The position numbers and the translations under genes are program-made. A DNA stretch of 64,000 nt from Streptomyces sp. NBC_00572 (GTDB lineage: Bacteria; Actinomycetota; Actinomycetes; Streptomycetales; Streptomycetaceae): the NCBI RefSeq assembly GCF_026341815.1, contig NZ_JAPENX010000001.1:3658001-3722000 (forward strand), in the 5' to 3' direction. How positions within the stretch are numbered: the stretch's first letter is position 1; each line of letters begins with the position of its first letter. Under the pieces are notes generated by a model that searched no databases, was not told the origin of the DNA, and worked only from the letters and a program-made list of their open reading frames with translations. Of the stretch, positions 37,634 through 45,799 are shown one piece after another.

Positions 37634-37640
37634 CGCACCC

Positions 37641-37934
37641 TCAGATGCGTCCCCGGCACAGCTCCAGCATCGTCATCGCGAGCGCCGTGCCCGGCTTGCC
37701 CAGCGCGTCCCTGTAGTGACCCAGGACCTCCATCTCGCGGTTCAGGTTCACCCGGCGGCCGCCGGAGGAGATCCGCGCCTCCTGGATGACGGCCGAGACG
37801 GCCATCCGTTCCTGGATGAGACCGATGATCCGGTCGTCGAGCGCGTCGATGCGCTCACGGGCGTCACCGATCAGCGTCGCCGCCTCGTCGGTGCGGGCGC
37901 CGGTCTTCTCGGGGGTGGCGGTGTTCGTCGTCAT
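37641..37934 (-). CDS. Chorismate mutase (AroQ type)
   Basis: The 97-residue all-helical protein matches the AroQ fold. RIDALDDRIIGLIQERMAVSAVIQEARI forms helix 1, with the active-site Arg and Lys-equivalent positions, and NREMEVLGHYRDALGKPGTALAMTMLELCRGRI forms the last two helices. It converts chorismate to prephenate, the branch point to Phe and Tyr, in the cytoplasm. The size fits a stand-alone dimeric enzyme. CAGGAGCCCC upstream of the ATG serves as ribosome-binding site. A possible leader peptide and terminator hairpin lie between it and its promoter. Confidence 0.92.
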   Translation of the reverse strand: MTTNTATPEKTGARTDEAATLIGDARERIDALDDRIIGLIQERMAVSAVIQEARISSGGRRVNLNREMEVLGHYRDALGKPGTALAMTMLELCRGRI

Positions 37935-37991
37935 GGTGGGGCTCCTGGGGTGTCGGATGCCCTGGGGTGAACCGGCCCGGGAACGACAGAA

Positions 37992-38016
37992 CGCCCCGGG
38001 CTGTCAGCCCGGGGCG
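37992..38016 (-). terminator. Attenuator-like hairpin before chorismate mutase
   Basis: On the minus strand CGCCCCGGGCT and AGCCCGGGGCG pair perfectly (11 bp) around GAC, followed by the T-containing run TTCTGTCGTTCC. It stands 25 bases after the stop codon of a 23-codon leader frame and 57 bases before the chorismate mutase ATG, the usual place for an attenuator. Confidence 0.55.
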
Positions 38017-38040
38017 CCTGGGAAGTCGCTTGTCAGTTGC

Positions 38041-38112
38041 TCAAGCAGCACGACCATGGCAGCCGGTGGGCCGGTTGCCATAGGTAAAGAGGAAGGTCGT
38101 GAGCTTGCGCAT
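38041..38112 (-). CDS. Putative 23-residue leader peptide of chorismate mutase
   Basis: The short frame reads MRKLTTFLFTYGNRPTGCHG, then RAA and TGA. It contains Phe, Phe and Tyr within FLFTY, the amino acids made downstream of chorismate mutase. A CATACT -10-like element ends six bases before the ATG, with TTGGCT as a weak -35 about 19 bases further up, so the message would be leaderless. A hairpin (38056-38081) lies within the last codons and the terminator-like hairpin follows. This layout fits transcription attenuation, but aromatic codons are few compared with classic pheA or trp leaders. The evidence is position and structure only. Confidence 0.45.
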   Translation of the reverse strand: MRKLTTFLFTYGNRPTGCHGRAA

Positions 38113-38193
38113 GGCACCAGTATGGACCCCGCCGCCGAACCGGAGCCAACCCGGGTTCGGATGGTGAGACGAAAAGCGCCACCGGCGCGCCGG

Positions 38194-38199
38194 TAGAAT
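38194..38199 (+). promoter_or_regulatory. -10 element of the guaA promoter
   Basis: TAGAAT fits the TAnnnT consensus and lies 57 bases before the guaA start. The leader would contain a small CCCCCC-TTCG-GGGG hairpin before the CGGAAGG ribosome-binding site. No good -35 was seen. Confidence 0.5.
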
Positions 38200-38256
38200 C
38201 GACAAATAGCACCCCCCTTCGGGGGACCCTCCTCCTACCGCCGGAAGGCCGCCGTA

Positions 38257-39849
38257 GTGTCATCAGCGACCCCCGCTGCCGCGCCCGACGTCACCAACCC
38301 GGACGTAGTCCTCGTTGTCGACTTCGGCGCCCAGTACGCCCAGCTCATCGCCCGCCGCGTCCGTGAGGCCCGGGTCTACAGCGAGATCGTCCCGTCCACC
38401 ATGCCGGTGGCCGAGATGCTGGCCAAGAACCCGAAGGCGATCATCCTCTCCGGCGGACCGTCCTCCGTGTACGCCGAGCACGCCCCCCGTCTCGACCGCG
38501 AGATCTTCGAGGCGGGCGTCCCCGTCTTCGGTATGTGCTACGGCTTCCAGCTGATGGCGACGACCCTCGGTGGCACCGTCGACAACACCGGCGCCCGCGA
38601 GTACGGCCGGACCCCGCTGCACGTCTCCAAGGCCGGCTCCACCCTCTTCGAGGGCACCCCGGTCGAGCAGTCCGTGTGGATGTCGCACGGCGACGCCTGC
38701 TCCGCCGCCCCCGAGGGCTTCTCCGTCACCGCGTCCACGGACGTCGTGCCGGTCGCCGCCTTCGAGAACGACGAGAAGAAGCTGTACGGCGTCCAGTACC
38801 ACCCCGAGGTGCTGCACTCCACGCACGGCCAGCAGATCCTGGAGCACTTCCTCTACCGCGGCGCCGGCATCGAGCCCAGCTGGACCACGGGCAACGTGAT
38901 CGAGGAGCAGGTCGCGGCCATCCGCGCCCAGGTCGGCGACAAGCGCGCCGTCTGCGGTCTCTCCGGCGGCGTCGACTCCGCCGTGGCCGCCGCGCTCGTG
39001 CAGAAGGCCATCGGCTCGCAGCTCACCTGTGTGTACGTCGACCACGGCCTCATGCGCAAGGGCGAGACCGAGCAGGTGGAGAAGGACTTCGTGGCCGCCA
39101 CCGGCGCCAACCTGAAGGTCGTCGACGCCCAGGAGCGCTTCCTCACCGCCCTCGCCGGCGTCTCCGACCCGGAGACCAAGCGGAAGATCATCGGCCGCGA
39201 GTTCATCCGCGTCTTCGAGCAGGCCCAGCTGGAGATCCTCCAGGAGGACGGCCCCGAGGTCGCCTTCCTCGTCCAGGGCACGCTGTACCCGGACATCGTC
39301 GAGTCCGGCGGCGGCACCGGCACCGCCAACATCAAGTCCCACCACAACGTGGGCGGCCTCCCCGACGACATCGAGTTCGAGCTCGTCGAGCCGCTGCGCC
39401 AGCTGTTCAAGGACGAGGTCCGGATGGTCGGCCAGGAGCTCGGCCTGCCGGAGGAGATCGTCCAGCGCCAGCCGTTCCCCGGCCCCGGCCTCGGCATCCG
39501 CATCGTCGGCGAGGTCACCAAGGAGCGCCTGGACCTGCTGCGCGAGGCCGACGCCATCGCCCGCGAGGAGCTCACCGCGGCCGGCCTCGACCGCGAGATC
39601 TGGCAGTGCCCGGTCGTCCTGCTCGCCGACGTCCGCTCCGTGGGCGTCCAGGGCGACGGCCGCACCTACGGTCACCCGATCGTGCTGCGTCCCGTCTCCT
39701 CCGAGGACGCCATGACGGCCGACTGGTCGCGACTGCCGTACGACGTGCTCGCCAAGATCTCGACCCGCATCACCAACGAGGTCGAGGACGTCAACCGCGT
39801 CGTCCTCGACGTCACCAGCAAGCCGCCGGGCACCATCGAGTGGGAGTAG
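38257..39849 (+). CDS. guaA: GMP synthase (glutamine-hydrolysing)
   Basis: The 530-residue enzyme converts XMP to GMP using ATP and glutamine. The N-terminal class I glutamine amidotransferase (residues 1-200) has the nucleophile Cys in [10 protein letters not shown] and the His-Glu pair in [10 protein letters not shown]. The ATP pyrophosphatase domain begins at about 228 with the PP-loop [11 protein letters not shown], and the dimerisation domain ends with KPPGTIEWE, as in all GuaA proteins. The GTG start ([11 protein letters not shown]) follows CGGAAGG. With guaB it completes the IMP-to-GMP branch. It is divergent from the chorismate mutase leader. Confidence 0.97.
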   Translation: MSSATPAAAPDVTNPDVVLVVDFGAQYAQLIARRVREARVYSEIVPSTMPVAEMLAKNPKAIILSGGPSSVYAEHAPRLDREIFEAGVPVFGMCYGFQLMATTLGGTVDNTGAREYGRTPLHVSKAGSTLFEGTPVEQSVWMSHGDACSAAPEGFSVTASTDVVPVAAFENDEKKLYGVQYHPEVLHSTHGQQILEHFLYRGAGIEPSWTTGNVIEEQVAAIRAQVGDKRAVCGLSGGVDSAVAAALVQKAIGSQLTCVYVDHGLMRKGETEQVEKDFVAATGANLKVVDAQERFLTALAGVSDPETKRKIIGREFIRVFEQAQLEILQEDGPEVAFLVQGTLYPDIVESGGGTGTANIKSHHNVGGLPDDIEFELVEPLRQLFKDEVRMVGQELGLPEEIVQRQPFPGPGLGIRIVGEVTKERLDLLREADAIAREELTAAGLDREIWQCPVVLLADVRSVGVQGDGRTYGHPIVLRPVSSEDAMTADWSRLPYDVLAKISTRITNEVEDVNRVVLDVTSKPPGTIEWE

Positions 39850-39872
39850 TCGCTCCCGCTCGCTGAGCCCAC

Positions 39873-39916
39873 CGAAGCCGTCGCCCCCGCGTCCGTCGCG
39901 CGGGGCGGCGGCTTCG
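39873..39916 (+). terminator. Hairpin terminator after guaA
   Basis: CGAAGCCGTCGCC... (39873-39891) pairs with CGCGGGGCGGCGGCTTCG (39899-39916) with one wobble and one bulged base, 23 bases after the guaA stop. Confidence 0.75.
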
Positions 39917-39926
39917 TCGTGTCCGG

Positions 39927-39965
39927 CCCCTCTCGAACGCCCCTCTCGAACGCCCCTCTCGAAGG
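39927..39965. repeat. Three tandem 13-base repeats
   Basis: CCCCTCTCGAACG occurs three times head to tail, the last copy ending AGG, and is followed directly by two copies of GGCGTCTTTCCA. They lie between the guaA terminator and the aldolase gene and look like slippage repeats. Confidence 0.85.
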
Positions 39966-40038
39966 CGTCTTTCCACGGCGTCTTTCCATGGCGTCCGGAC
40001 TCTGGTGACTTGACCGGACGGGCGTTACCTTCCGGCGC

Positions 40039-40827
40039 ATGAGCGTGATACCCGACCCCGTTCCCGTCGACCGGCTCCACTTCGCCATGCCGCCCGTCCA
40101 CGCGACGGCCGAGGAGGAACGCACCCACCGCAAACAACGGCTCGCCGGCGCGCTCCGGGTCTTCGGGCGGTTCGGTTACGAGGAGGGCGTCTCGGGTCAC
40201 ATCAGCGCCCGCGACCCCGAACTCCCCGACTGCTACTGGGTGAACCCCTTCGGGGCGCCGTTCGAGGAGATCTCGGCGAGCGACCTCATCCTGGTCAACG
40301 GCGACGGGCAGGTCGTCCGGGGCGGGCAGTACGTCAACCAGGCCGCGTTCACCGTCCACGCCCAGGTCCACCGGGCCCGGCCCGACGCCGTGGCCGTCGC
40401 CCACACCCACTCCCTCCACGGCCGGGCCCTCGCCGCGCTCGGTGAACTCCTCGACCCGATCACCCAGGAGGCCTGCGCCTTCTACCAGGACCACGCCCTC
40501 TACGACGCCTACACCGGCGTCACCGTGGACGCCGAGGAGGGCCGCCGGATCGCCGTCGCCCTCGGCGCGTTCAAAGCGATCGTGCTCCGCAACCACGGCC
40601 TGCTCACCGTCGGCACCTCCGTCGACGCGGCCGCCTGGTGGTTCATCGCCCTGGAGCGCTGTGCCCAGGTGCAGCTGGCCGCGCGGGCGGCCGGCAAACC
40701 GGTCCTGATCGACCACCGCGAGGCCGTCGCCACCCGTGAACAGCTCGGCAGCGACCTCGTCGCCTGGATCAACTACCAGCCCCTCTGGCGCAGGATCAGC
40801 CGAGCGGAGCCCGAACTCCTGTCGTAA
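40039..40827 (+). CDS. Class II aldolase/adducin family protein
   Basis: The 262-residue protein has the zinc-binding fold of fuculose/ribulose phosphate aldolases. The metal-ligand histidines lie in VAVAHTHSLHGR and IVLRNHGLLTVG. The block ISARDPELPDCYWVNPFGAPFEEISASDLILVN is typical. Family members cleave or epimerise sugar phosphates, and others have unclear roles in secondary metabolism. The protein ends with the helix common to the actinobacterial subgroup. No sugar kinase or isomerase lies next to it, so the substrate is open. Confidence 0.88.
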   Translation: MSVIPDPVPVDRLHFAMPPVHATAEEERTHRKQRLAGALRVFGRFGYEEGVSGHISARDPELPDCYWVNPFGAPFEEISASDLILVNGDGQVVRGGQYVNQAAFTVHAQVHRARPDAVAVAHTHSLHGRALAALGELLDPITQEACAFYQDHALYDAYTGVTVDAEEGRRIAVALGAFKAIVLRNHGLLTVGTSVDAAAWWFIALERCAQVQLAARAAGKPVLIDHREAVATREQLGSDLVAWINYQPLWRRISRAEPELLS

Positions 40828-40995
40828 CACCATCGCTTCAGCGTTCTGTACGTCAATGAGATGGCGCGGCAATCACCCTCCGGCGGGGCGCACGCGGCAG
40901 GTGCGGGAGCCGCCGGTGCGACACAATTCCGGGGAAACAGCGGCTGGTTGACCCTTCGGGAGGCACCGGTACGTGTCGTGAAGTGAGCTCTGGAA

Positions 40996-42237
40996 GTGAG
41001 CACCGTGGCCGTTCAAGAGGCGAGACAGTACGGCGAGCACGCGACGGCCTGTACGGGCTGCGCCCACTGCGGGCAGGCCGGTCACCGTCGCGCCGTCGCC
41101 GCCTTCCTCGCACGGCGCGACGAACTCGCCGCCGGGCACGGCGTCCCCGCCGCCGTCGCCCACTCCCCGGTCGCGGCCCGCCAGTGGGTCTCCGACGAGC
41201 TCGCCCAGTCCGCCCGCGCGGTGGCCGTGCACGGCCGGGAGGCCGGGGTGGCCTGGTTCGACCGGGTACGGCGCGGGGGTCTCGCCGCGGTCTGGGGCGC
41301 CGCCCTAGCCCTCCTCCTCGGCCAGGCCCTCACCGCCGTCCACAGCGGCTGGACCGGCGCCCGTACGGCCGGGCTCTGCACCGCCCTGGTCCTCGCCGTC
41401 CTGCTCAGCGCCGCCGCCCACGCCCACCGCTCCCGCGGTGGTCTGCTCGCCCCGCTGATCGGCGAGGACAACCGGCTCTCCACCACCCGTGCCGCCGCCG
41501 CCGGCTGGCTCCTGTTCCTCGGCTACACCCTCCTCTTCCTGGCCTTCCTCGCGCCGGGCGCCCGCGCCTTCGGTCTGGCCCGGGGTGCCGGTCTGCTGAC
41601 CGTCCTCGCCCTGGTGTCGGCCGTCACCGTGACCGCCCGTCTCGTCGTCGCGGTGGGCATCGTGTCCCGCCGCCTCCAGAAGGTGCGCGCGGACCGCCCG
41701 CGCGCCGCCGATCTGCTCTGCGACGACAGCGGCCGGGCCGCCCTCGCCGACGTCCAGTACCTCCTCGTCTCCGGTTCCGTCCTGGCCCTGGCGGCCGTCG
41801 GCCTCGCCCGCGACCCCGCCAGGCTCCCCGAGGTGCCCTGGTCCCTCGTGCTGCTCGTCGGCGTCTCGGCGGCCTGGCACCTCGCCGCGAAGTGCACCGA
41901 GGGCGTCCGCCCCACGATCCACTCGGTGGTCCGGTCTCGTGAGGCCGGCGACCTCGACGCCCCGATCCGCACGGGCGACGACATCGAGATCCGCGGCTGC
42001 GGCTTCGTCCCGCCCGGCGCCGGCGCCCCCGACCCCTTGACCCGTCTGGTCGTCCGCATCGGCCCGGTCCACGCCCACGTCCCGCTGGTCCCGGTCCCGG
42101 GCGGCTTCGCCAACCCCACCGACGCGGCCCTGACCGTCCCCCTCCCGGCGGACGTGGAACCGGGCCGGGTGGAGGTCTCGGTCGTCACGGCCGCGGGCGT
42201 CGAGACCAACCGGGTCACGATCGACGTCGTGGACTGA
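40996..42237 (+). CDS. Multi-spanning membrane protein with N-terminal Cys cluster and C-terminal beta domain
   Basis: The 413-residue protein is not from a family I can name. Residues 18-28 read CTGCAHCGQAGH, a possible zinc knuckle. About six hydrophobic segments span residues 92-300 (GLAAVWGAALALLLGQAL, AAGWLLFLGYTLLFLAFLAPG, LLTVLALVSAVTVTARLVVAVGI and others). The final 95 residues (DDIEIRGCGFVPPGAGAPDPLTRLVVRIG...VEVSVVTAAGVETNRVTIDVV) look like an IPT/Ig-type beta-sandwich. The GTG start gives MSTVAVQEA. The gene stands alone before doxX. Confidence 0.8.
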   Translation: MSTVAVQEARQYGEHATACTGCAHCGQAGHRRAVAAFLARRDELAAGHGVPAAVAHSPVAARQWVSDELAQSARAVAVHGREAGVAWFDRVRRGGLAAVWGAALALLLGQALTAVHSGWTGARTAGLCTALVLAVLLSAAAHAHRSRGGLLAPLIGEDNRLSTTRAAAAGWLLFLGYTLLFLAFLAPGARAFGLARGAGLLTVLALVSAVTVTARLVVAVGIVSRRLQKVRADRPRAADLLCDDSGRAALADVQYLLVSGSVLALAAVGLARDPARLPEVPWSLVLLVGVSAAWHLAAKCTEGVRPTIHSVVRSREAGDLDAPIRTGDDIEIRGCGFVPPGAGAPDPLTRLVVRIGPVHAHVPLVPVPGGFANPTDAALTVPLPADVEPGRVEVSVVTAAGVETNRVTIDVVD

Positions 42238-42328
42238 TCGTCCGGCCCCCTTCCCGTATCCCTTCAGGGACTGAGCGAGGAGAATCGTCCCGCGAACAGT
42301 CGTACGGGGCGAGGAGAGGTGGCCGACG

Positions 42329-42874
42329 ATGACGGGACACGCGGACCGGACGGACAGGACGGCCGACGGAACCGGTGGCGAAGGCAGCGCCGGTCGCTTC
42401 GGCGGTCTCGACCGGTGGAAGGCGCTCGGCTCCCGTTACGCCCTCCTTCCGCTGCGGCTCTTCCTCGGGATCACGTTCATCTACGCCGCGTTCGACAAGC
42501 TCACCGACTCCGCCTTCTTCGCCGACACCGGCACGGGCTCCATCGGCGAGATGATGACCGGCGTCCGCGACAGCTCGGCCATCCCCGCCCTGGTCGACCT
42601 CGCCCTCAAGAACCCCGCCGGATTCGGGTACGCCATCGCCTTCGGAGAGCTCGCCGTCGGCATCGGCACCCTGGTCGGTCTCTTCGGCCGGGTGGCGGCC
42701 CTCGGTGGGGCGCTGATCTCGCTGAGCCTCTGGCTGACCGTGAGCTGGCAGGTGAACCCGTACTACCTCGGCAACGACCTCGCCTATCTCATGGCCTGGC
42801 TGCCGCTGCTGCTGGCCGGGGCGTCGGTGCTGTCGCTGGACCGGCTTCTCGCCGAGCGGCGCCGCACGCGATAG
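42329..42874 (+). CDS. DoxX family membrane protein
   Basis: The 181-residue protein has the DoxX fold of four membrane helices. The first segment, RLFLGITFIYAAFDKLTDSAFF (residues about 45-66), carries the family's Lys and Asp. Later helices are FGYAIAFGELAVGIGTLVGLFGRV, GALISLSLWLTVSWQ and AYLMAWLPLLLAGASVL. DoxX proteins take part in redox or thiol-stress complexes; no specific partner is seen here. GGAGAGGTGG upstream of the ATG is a clear ribosome-binding site. Its last 91 bases overlap the small convergent membrane-protein gene. Confidence 0.88.
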   Translation: MTGHADRTDRTADGTGGEGSAGRFGGLDRWKALGSRYALLPLRLFLGITFIYAAFDKLTDSAFFADTGTGSIGEMMTGVRDSSAIPALVDLALKNPAGFGYAIAFGELAVGIGTLVGLFGRVAALGGALISLSLWLTVSWQVNPYYLGNDLAYLMAWLPLLLAGASVLSLDRLLAERRRTR

Positions 42875-43044
42875 ACGACCCAGGTCACGAGCCCTGCCAG
42901 TCCCAGACCGCCGCAGAGCACCGGGATCACGGCGTACCACGGGGTCGTCCAGGCCCCGGCGGCGTCGCCCGCGTAGACCGCGGCGAGCGTGAGGGCGGTG
43001 AGGCCGACGATGAGCCTGCCGGGGCGGAACTCATGAAGCAGCAC
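42784..43044 (-). CDS. Small two-helix membrane protein downstream of the PspC gene
   Basis: The 86-residue protein has two hydrophobic segments (LIVGLTALTLAAVYAGDAAG and YAVIPVLCGGLGLAGLVTWVVY) and a basic, serine-rich tail. Its GTG lies inside the 3' end of the PspC gene (14-base overlap), so it is translationally coupled to it. The function is unknown. Ninety-one bases of its 3' end are antisense to doxX; that stretch codes for the basic tail and the end of helix 2. I regard it as real because of the coupling and clear helices. Confidence 0.7.
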   Translation of the reverse strand: MLLHEFRPGRLIVGLTALTLAAVYAGDAAGAWTTPWYAVIPVLCGGLGLAGLVTWVVYRVRRRSARSRSSDSTDAPASSSGSQAMR

Positions 43045-44374
43045 GGGTGACCTCCAGCTGTCCGATGCTGACCTCCAGAGTGAGGTCCAGGGTGCCTGCA
43101 GGGGTGGTCCCGGCCGGCGGGTTCAGCGTCCGGGTCGCGTCGCGGTCCGGAGAGATGTCGATGTCGTTCGGCGGCTCGCCCGGCAGCTGCAGATCGCCGA
43201 GCCCCACCTGGGCACTGAGCTTCACCACCGCGTCCTTGGGGACGATCACCTTGAGCTGTCCGGCGGCCACCTCCGCCGATGTCGACACGGTCGTGCCCGC
43301 CGGGACGGGCAGCGCCGACAGATCGAGCGTGCCGACCCCGGTGGCCAGCTCGTAGTGCGGCTGCACGGCGGTGACCGAGGCCGGTCTCCAGGTCTCGCGG
43401 ATCCACTCCGTGGTGATCTGTTGGGGCACTGCCGTGGCCAGGGCCAGCAGGCCCGCCGTGACCACGGTGTGGAAGATCGTGCCGAACCCGGTCCTGCCGA
43501 GGAAGCTGCTGACGACCAGGCCGAGGCCGAACACCGCGAGGGCCCCGACCAGACCGGTCTGCAGGCTCGTGCTCAGCGGCTGGCTCTCCCAGGTCAGAGC
43601 GGTGCCGAGGACGGCCGCGGCCATCGCGAGCAGGAAGACGAGACCGGCGATGGAGAACGGACTCCGCCGGATCGAGGGCTTCGGACGCCCGGGGGCCTGG
43701 GGGCGGGCGCTCCACTGGCTGCCCGGCTTCGGGACTTCGCCGTCCACCCGGCCGTCGCTGTCCAGGATGCCGTGCGGCCCCCACAGGTAGCCGATGGCCA
43801 GCTTGCCCGTCGAGCCGTCCTTGACGATCGGGTCCTTCCACCAGGAAGGGGACTCGACGAGCGGCGGGGCCTTCGTCTCGGGCGGAGCGACGGCGACCGC
43901 GGCGGCGCCCGTCGTGTCCTCCCGGCCCTCCATCTCCGCGGCACCTGCCTGCCGGTGCCGCGACCAGAGCGCCGCCGACGACAGCGCGAACGCCACCAGG
44001 AGCGCGGATCCCATCATCGACCCGCTGTGCAGCATCGACAGGAAGATCCCGCAGCCCACCAGGGCCGTCAATATGGCGGCCAGGGTGGAGCCGGAGACGC
44101 GGCCGGTCAGCAGCCTGCGCCCCTCGTTCTCCTCCTCGCCCACGAGCGGGATCAGCAGCCAGGCGAAGCCGTAGACGATCAGTCCGAGGCCGCCCGGCAG
44201 CGCGAGCACACCGACCACCACCCGGAAGATCACCGGGTCCAGGTCGAAGTACCGGCCGAGGCCGCCGCAGACACCGCCCACGACCTTGCTGCTGCGCGAG
44301 CGCCGCAGGGGCAGGGCGGAGACGGCCTCCGCCGGCGGCGGGGCCTCGTGCTGCGAAGGCATCGAACTCGTCAT
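43031..44374 (-). CDS. PspC domain membrane protein (EsrI-like)
   Basis: The 447-residue protein has an N-terminal PspC domain (residues about 22-85, RSSKVVGGVCGGLGRYFDLDPVIFRVVVGVLALPGGLGLIVYGFAWLLIPL), several further membrane helices and a C-terminal beta-rich region (residues about 330-447) like the toast-rack/LiaF-type adhesin domain. It is divergent from a PspC-containing kinase and response-regulator pair. That arrangement matches the corynebacterial EsrISR three-component system, where EsrI restrains envelope-stress signalling; transfer of that role is inference. The ATG at 44374 removes 12 doubtful residues. Confidence 0.85.
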   Translation of the reverse strand: MTSSMPSQHEAPPPAEAVSALPLRRSRSSKVVGGVCGGLGRYFDLDPVIFRVVVGVLALPGGLGLIVYGFAWLLIPLVGEEENEGRRLLTGRVSGSTLAAILTALVGCGIFLSMLHSGSMMGSALLVAFALSSAALWSRHRQAGAAEMEGREDTTGAAAVAVAPPETKAPPLVESPSWWKDPIVKDGSTGKLAIGYLWGPHGILDSDGRVDGEVPKPGSQWSARPQAPGRPKPSIRRSPFSIAGLVFLLAMAAAVLGTALTWESQPLSTSLQTGLVGALAVFGLGLVVSSFLGRTGFGTIFHTVVTAGLLALATAVPQQITTEWIRETWRPASVTAVQPHYELATGVGTLDLSALPVPAGTTVSTSAEVAAGQLKVIVPKDAVVKLSAQVGLGDLQLPGEPPNDIDISPDRDATRTLNPPAGTTPAGTLDLTLEVSIGQLEVTRAAS

Positions 44375-44530
44375 GCGTCCATGGTGACCGCCCGTGACGC
44401 CGAGCGGCACCGGGGCCGACCCTGGCCCGACCCTGATATTCGGAGCCCCGTTCTCCCCGAGGCGGTACCAGGGACGATCTCAGGGCCGACCCTGATGTCC
44501 CGGGCGGGCCGAACGTGTGACGATCGGTGC

Positions 44531-45799
44531 ATGTCCGCAGCCGCTCGTGTCACCGACACCGACGAACCGCCCGTGCGCAAGCTCTACCGGAGCGCCGACG
44601 GGCGATGGCTCGGCGGTGTCGCACGCGGCCTCGCCGGGCACCTCGGGCTGCCGGTCGTCTGGGTCCGGGTGGCCTTCCTGGTCATGTTCTTCCTGGACGG
44701 CCTCGGACTTCTGATCTACGCGGCCTTCTGGATCGTGGTGCCGCTCGGTGTCGGCGGACGGACCGCCCCGCGCTCCGTCTTCGAGACCACCCCCGACGGG
44801 CGCCGCAGACTGCGCAAGCCCGACCGGGGACAGCTCTTCGCCTTCATCGTGCTCGGGCTCGGCGCCGCGGCCCTCGTCGTGAAGATAAGCGCCGACAACC
44901 AGTCCGGACGCTACCTCTGGCCCCTGCTCCTCGTCTCCGGCGGTGTCGCCCTGGTCTGGCGCCAGGCGGACAACGCCCGGCGGGCCAGCTGGACCGACCC
45001 CGGGCGCCACACACGCGCCTTCCATCTCGTACGCGCCCTCGTCGGCGTCGCCCTGGTCGGCACCGGCCTCGCCGTCTTCCTGGTGGTCCGCGGCTCCGTC
45101 GCCCAGCTCGGCACGGCCCTCACCGCAGCGGTCGCGGTCCTCACCGGCATAGCCCTGCTCACCGGCCCCTGGCTGGTCCGGATGTCCCAGGACCTCACGG
45201 AGGAGCGGACCATGCGCATCCGCGCCCAGGAGCGTGCCGAGGTAGCGGCCCACGTCCATGACTCGGTGCTGCACACCCTCACCCTGATCCAGCGCAACGC
45301 CGAGGACGCCGGCGAGGTCCGCCGCCTCGCCCGCGCCCAGGAGCGGGAGCTGCGGAACTGGCTCTACAAGCCGGAGGGCACCGGCAAGGACAAGGACGAG
45401 GAGCCCGAGACCCTCGCGGAGGTGGTGAAGAAGTCCGCCGCCGAGGTCGAGGACAAGCACGGGGTCCCGATCGAGGTGGTCGTCGTCGGCGACTGCCCAC
45501 TCGACGAGGGACTGGTCGCACAGATGCAGGCCGCGCGCGAGGCGATGGTCAACGCCGCGAAGTACGGTGGCGAGGGTGGGGCGGTTCAGGTGTACGCGGA
45601 GGTGGAGGGCCGCACGGTCTTCGTCTCGGTCCGGGACCGGGGACCGGGCTTCGACCTGGACGCGGTCCCCGAGGACCGGATGGGCGTACGAGAATCGATC
45701 ATCGGCCGGATGCAGCGCAACGGCGGTACGGCCCGGCTTCGGTCCGTGCCGGGCGGGGGCACCGAAGTGGAGCTTGAGATGGAGAGGGCGGACGGATGA
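44531..45799 (+). CDS. Sensor histidine kinase with N-terminal PspC domain (EsrS-like)
   Basis: The 422-residue kinase begins with a PspC domain (VRKLYRSADGRWLGGVARGLAGHLGLPVVWVRVAFLVMFFLDGLGLLIYAAFWIVVPL, residues 14-72). Four more hydrophobic segments run to about 218. The phospho-acceptor His lies in AAHVHDSVLHTLTLIQRN (HisKA_3 type). The ATPase has NAAKYGGEGG and DRGPGFDLDAVPEDRMGVRESI, intact N and G boxes. Its stop overlaps the response-regulator start by four bases. The ATG at 44531 was chosen because the longer frame runs through the divergent gene. It probably senses envelope stress with the neighbouring PspC protein. Confidence 0.92.
   Translation: MSAAARVTDTDEPPVRKLYRSADGRWLGGVARGLAGHLGLPVVWVRVAFLVMFFLDGLGLLIYAAFWIVVPLGVGGRTAPRSVFETTPDGRRRLRKPDRGQLFAFIVLGLGAAALVVKISADNQSGRYLWPLLLVSGGVALVWRQADNARRASWTDPGRHTRAFHLVRALVGVALVGTGLAVFLVVRGSVAQLGTALTAAVAVLTGIALLTGPWLVRMSQDLTEERTMRIRAQERAEVAAHVHDSVLHTLTLIQRNAEDAGEVRRLARAQERELRNWLYKPEGTGKDKDEEPETLAEVVKKSAAEVEDKHGVPIEVVVVGDCPLDEGLVAQMQAAREAMVNAAKYGGEGGAVQVYAEVEGRTVFVSVRDRGPGFDLDAVPEDRMGVRESIIGRMQRNGGTARLRSVPGGGTEVELEMERADG

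Larger units (their letters stand above)
36953..37640. other. 688-base gene-free region with hairpins, a palindrome and repeats
   Basis: No convincing coding frame was found on either strand. The region holds, in order, a 12-bp-stem hairpin (36986-37019), a 14-base palindrome (37095-37108), a perfect 18-bp-stem hairpin (37143-37186), smaller GC-rich inverted repeats around 37310-37375, and a 19-base direct repeat (37593-37633). The stretch 37020-37186 could encode a small RNA ending at the second hairpin. Confidence 0.6.

Noticed and set aside
38263..40872. Long minus-strand frame across guaA and the aldolase
   Set aside because: Shadow spanning two unrelated genes and their terminator.
43355..44530. 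N-terminal extension of the PspC kinase frame by 392 codons
   Set aside because: The stretch is antisense to the divergent PspC gene and lacks domains; the protein starts naturally at 44531.
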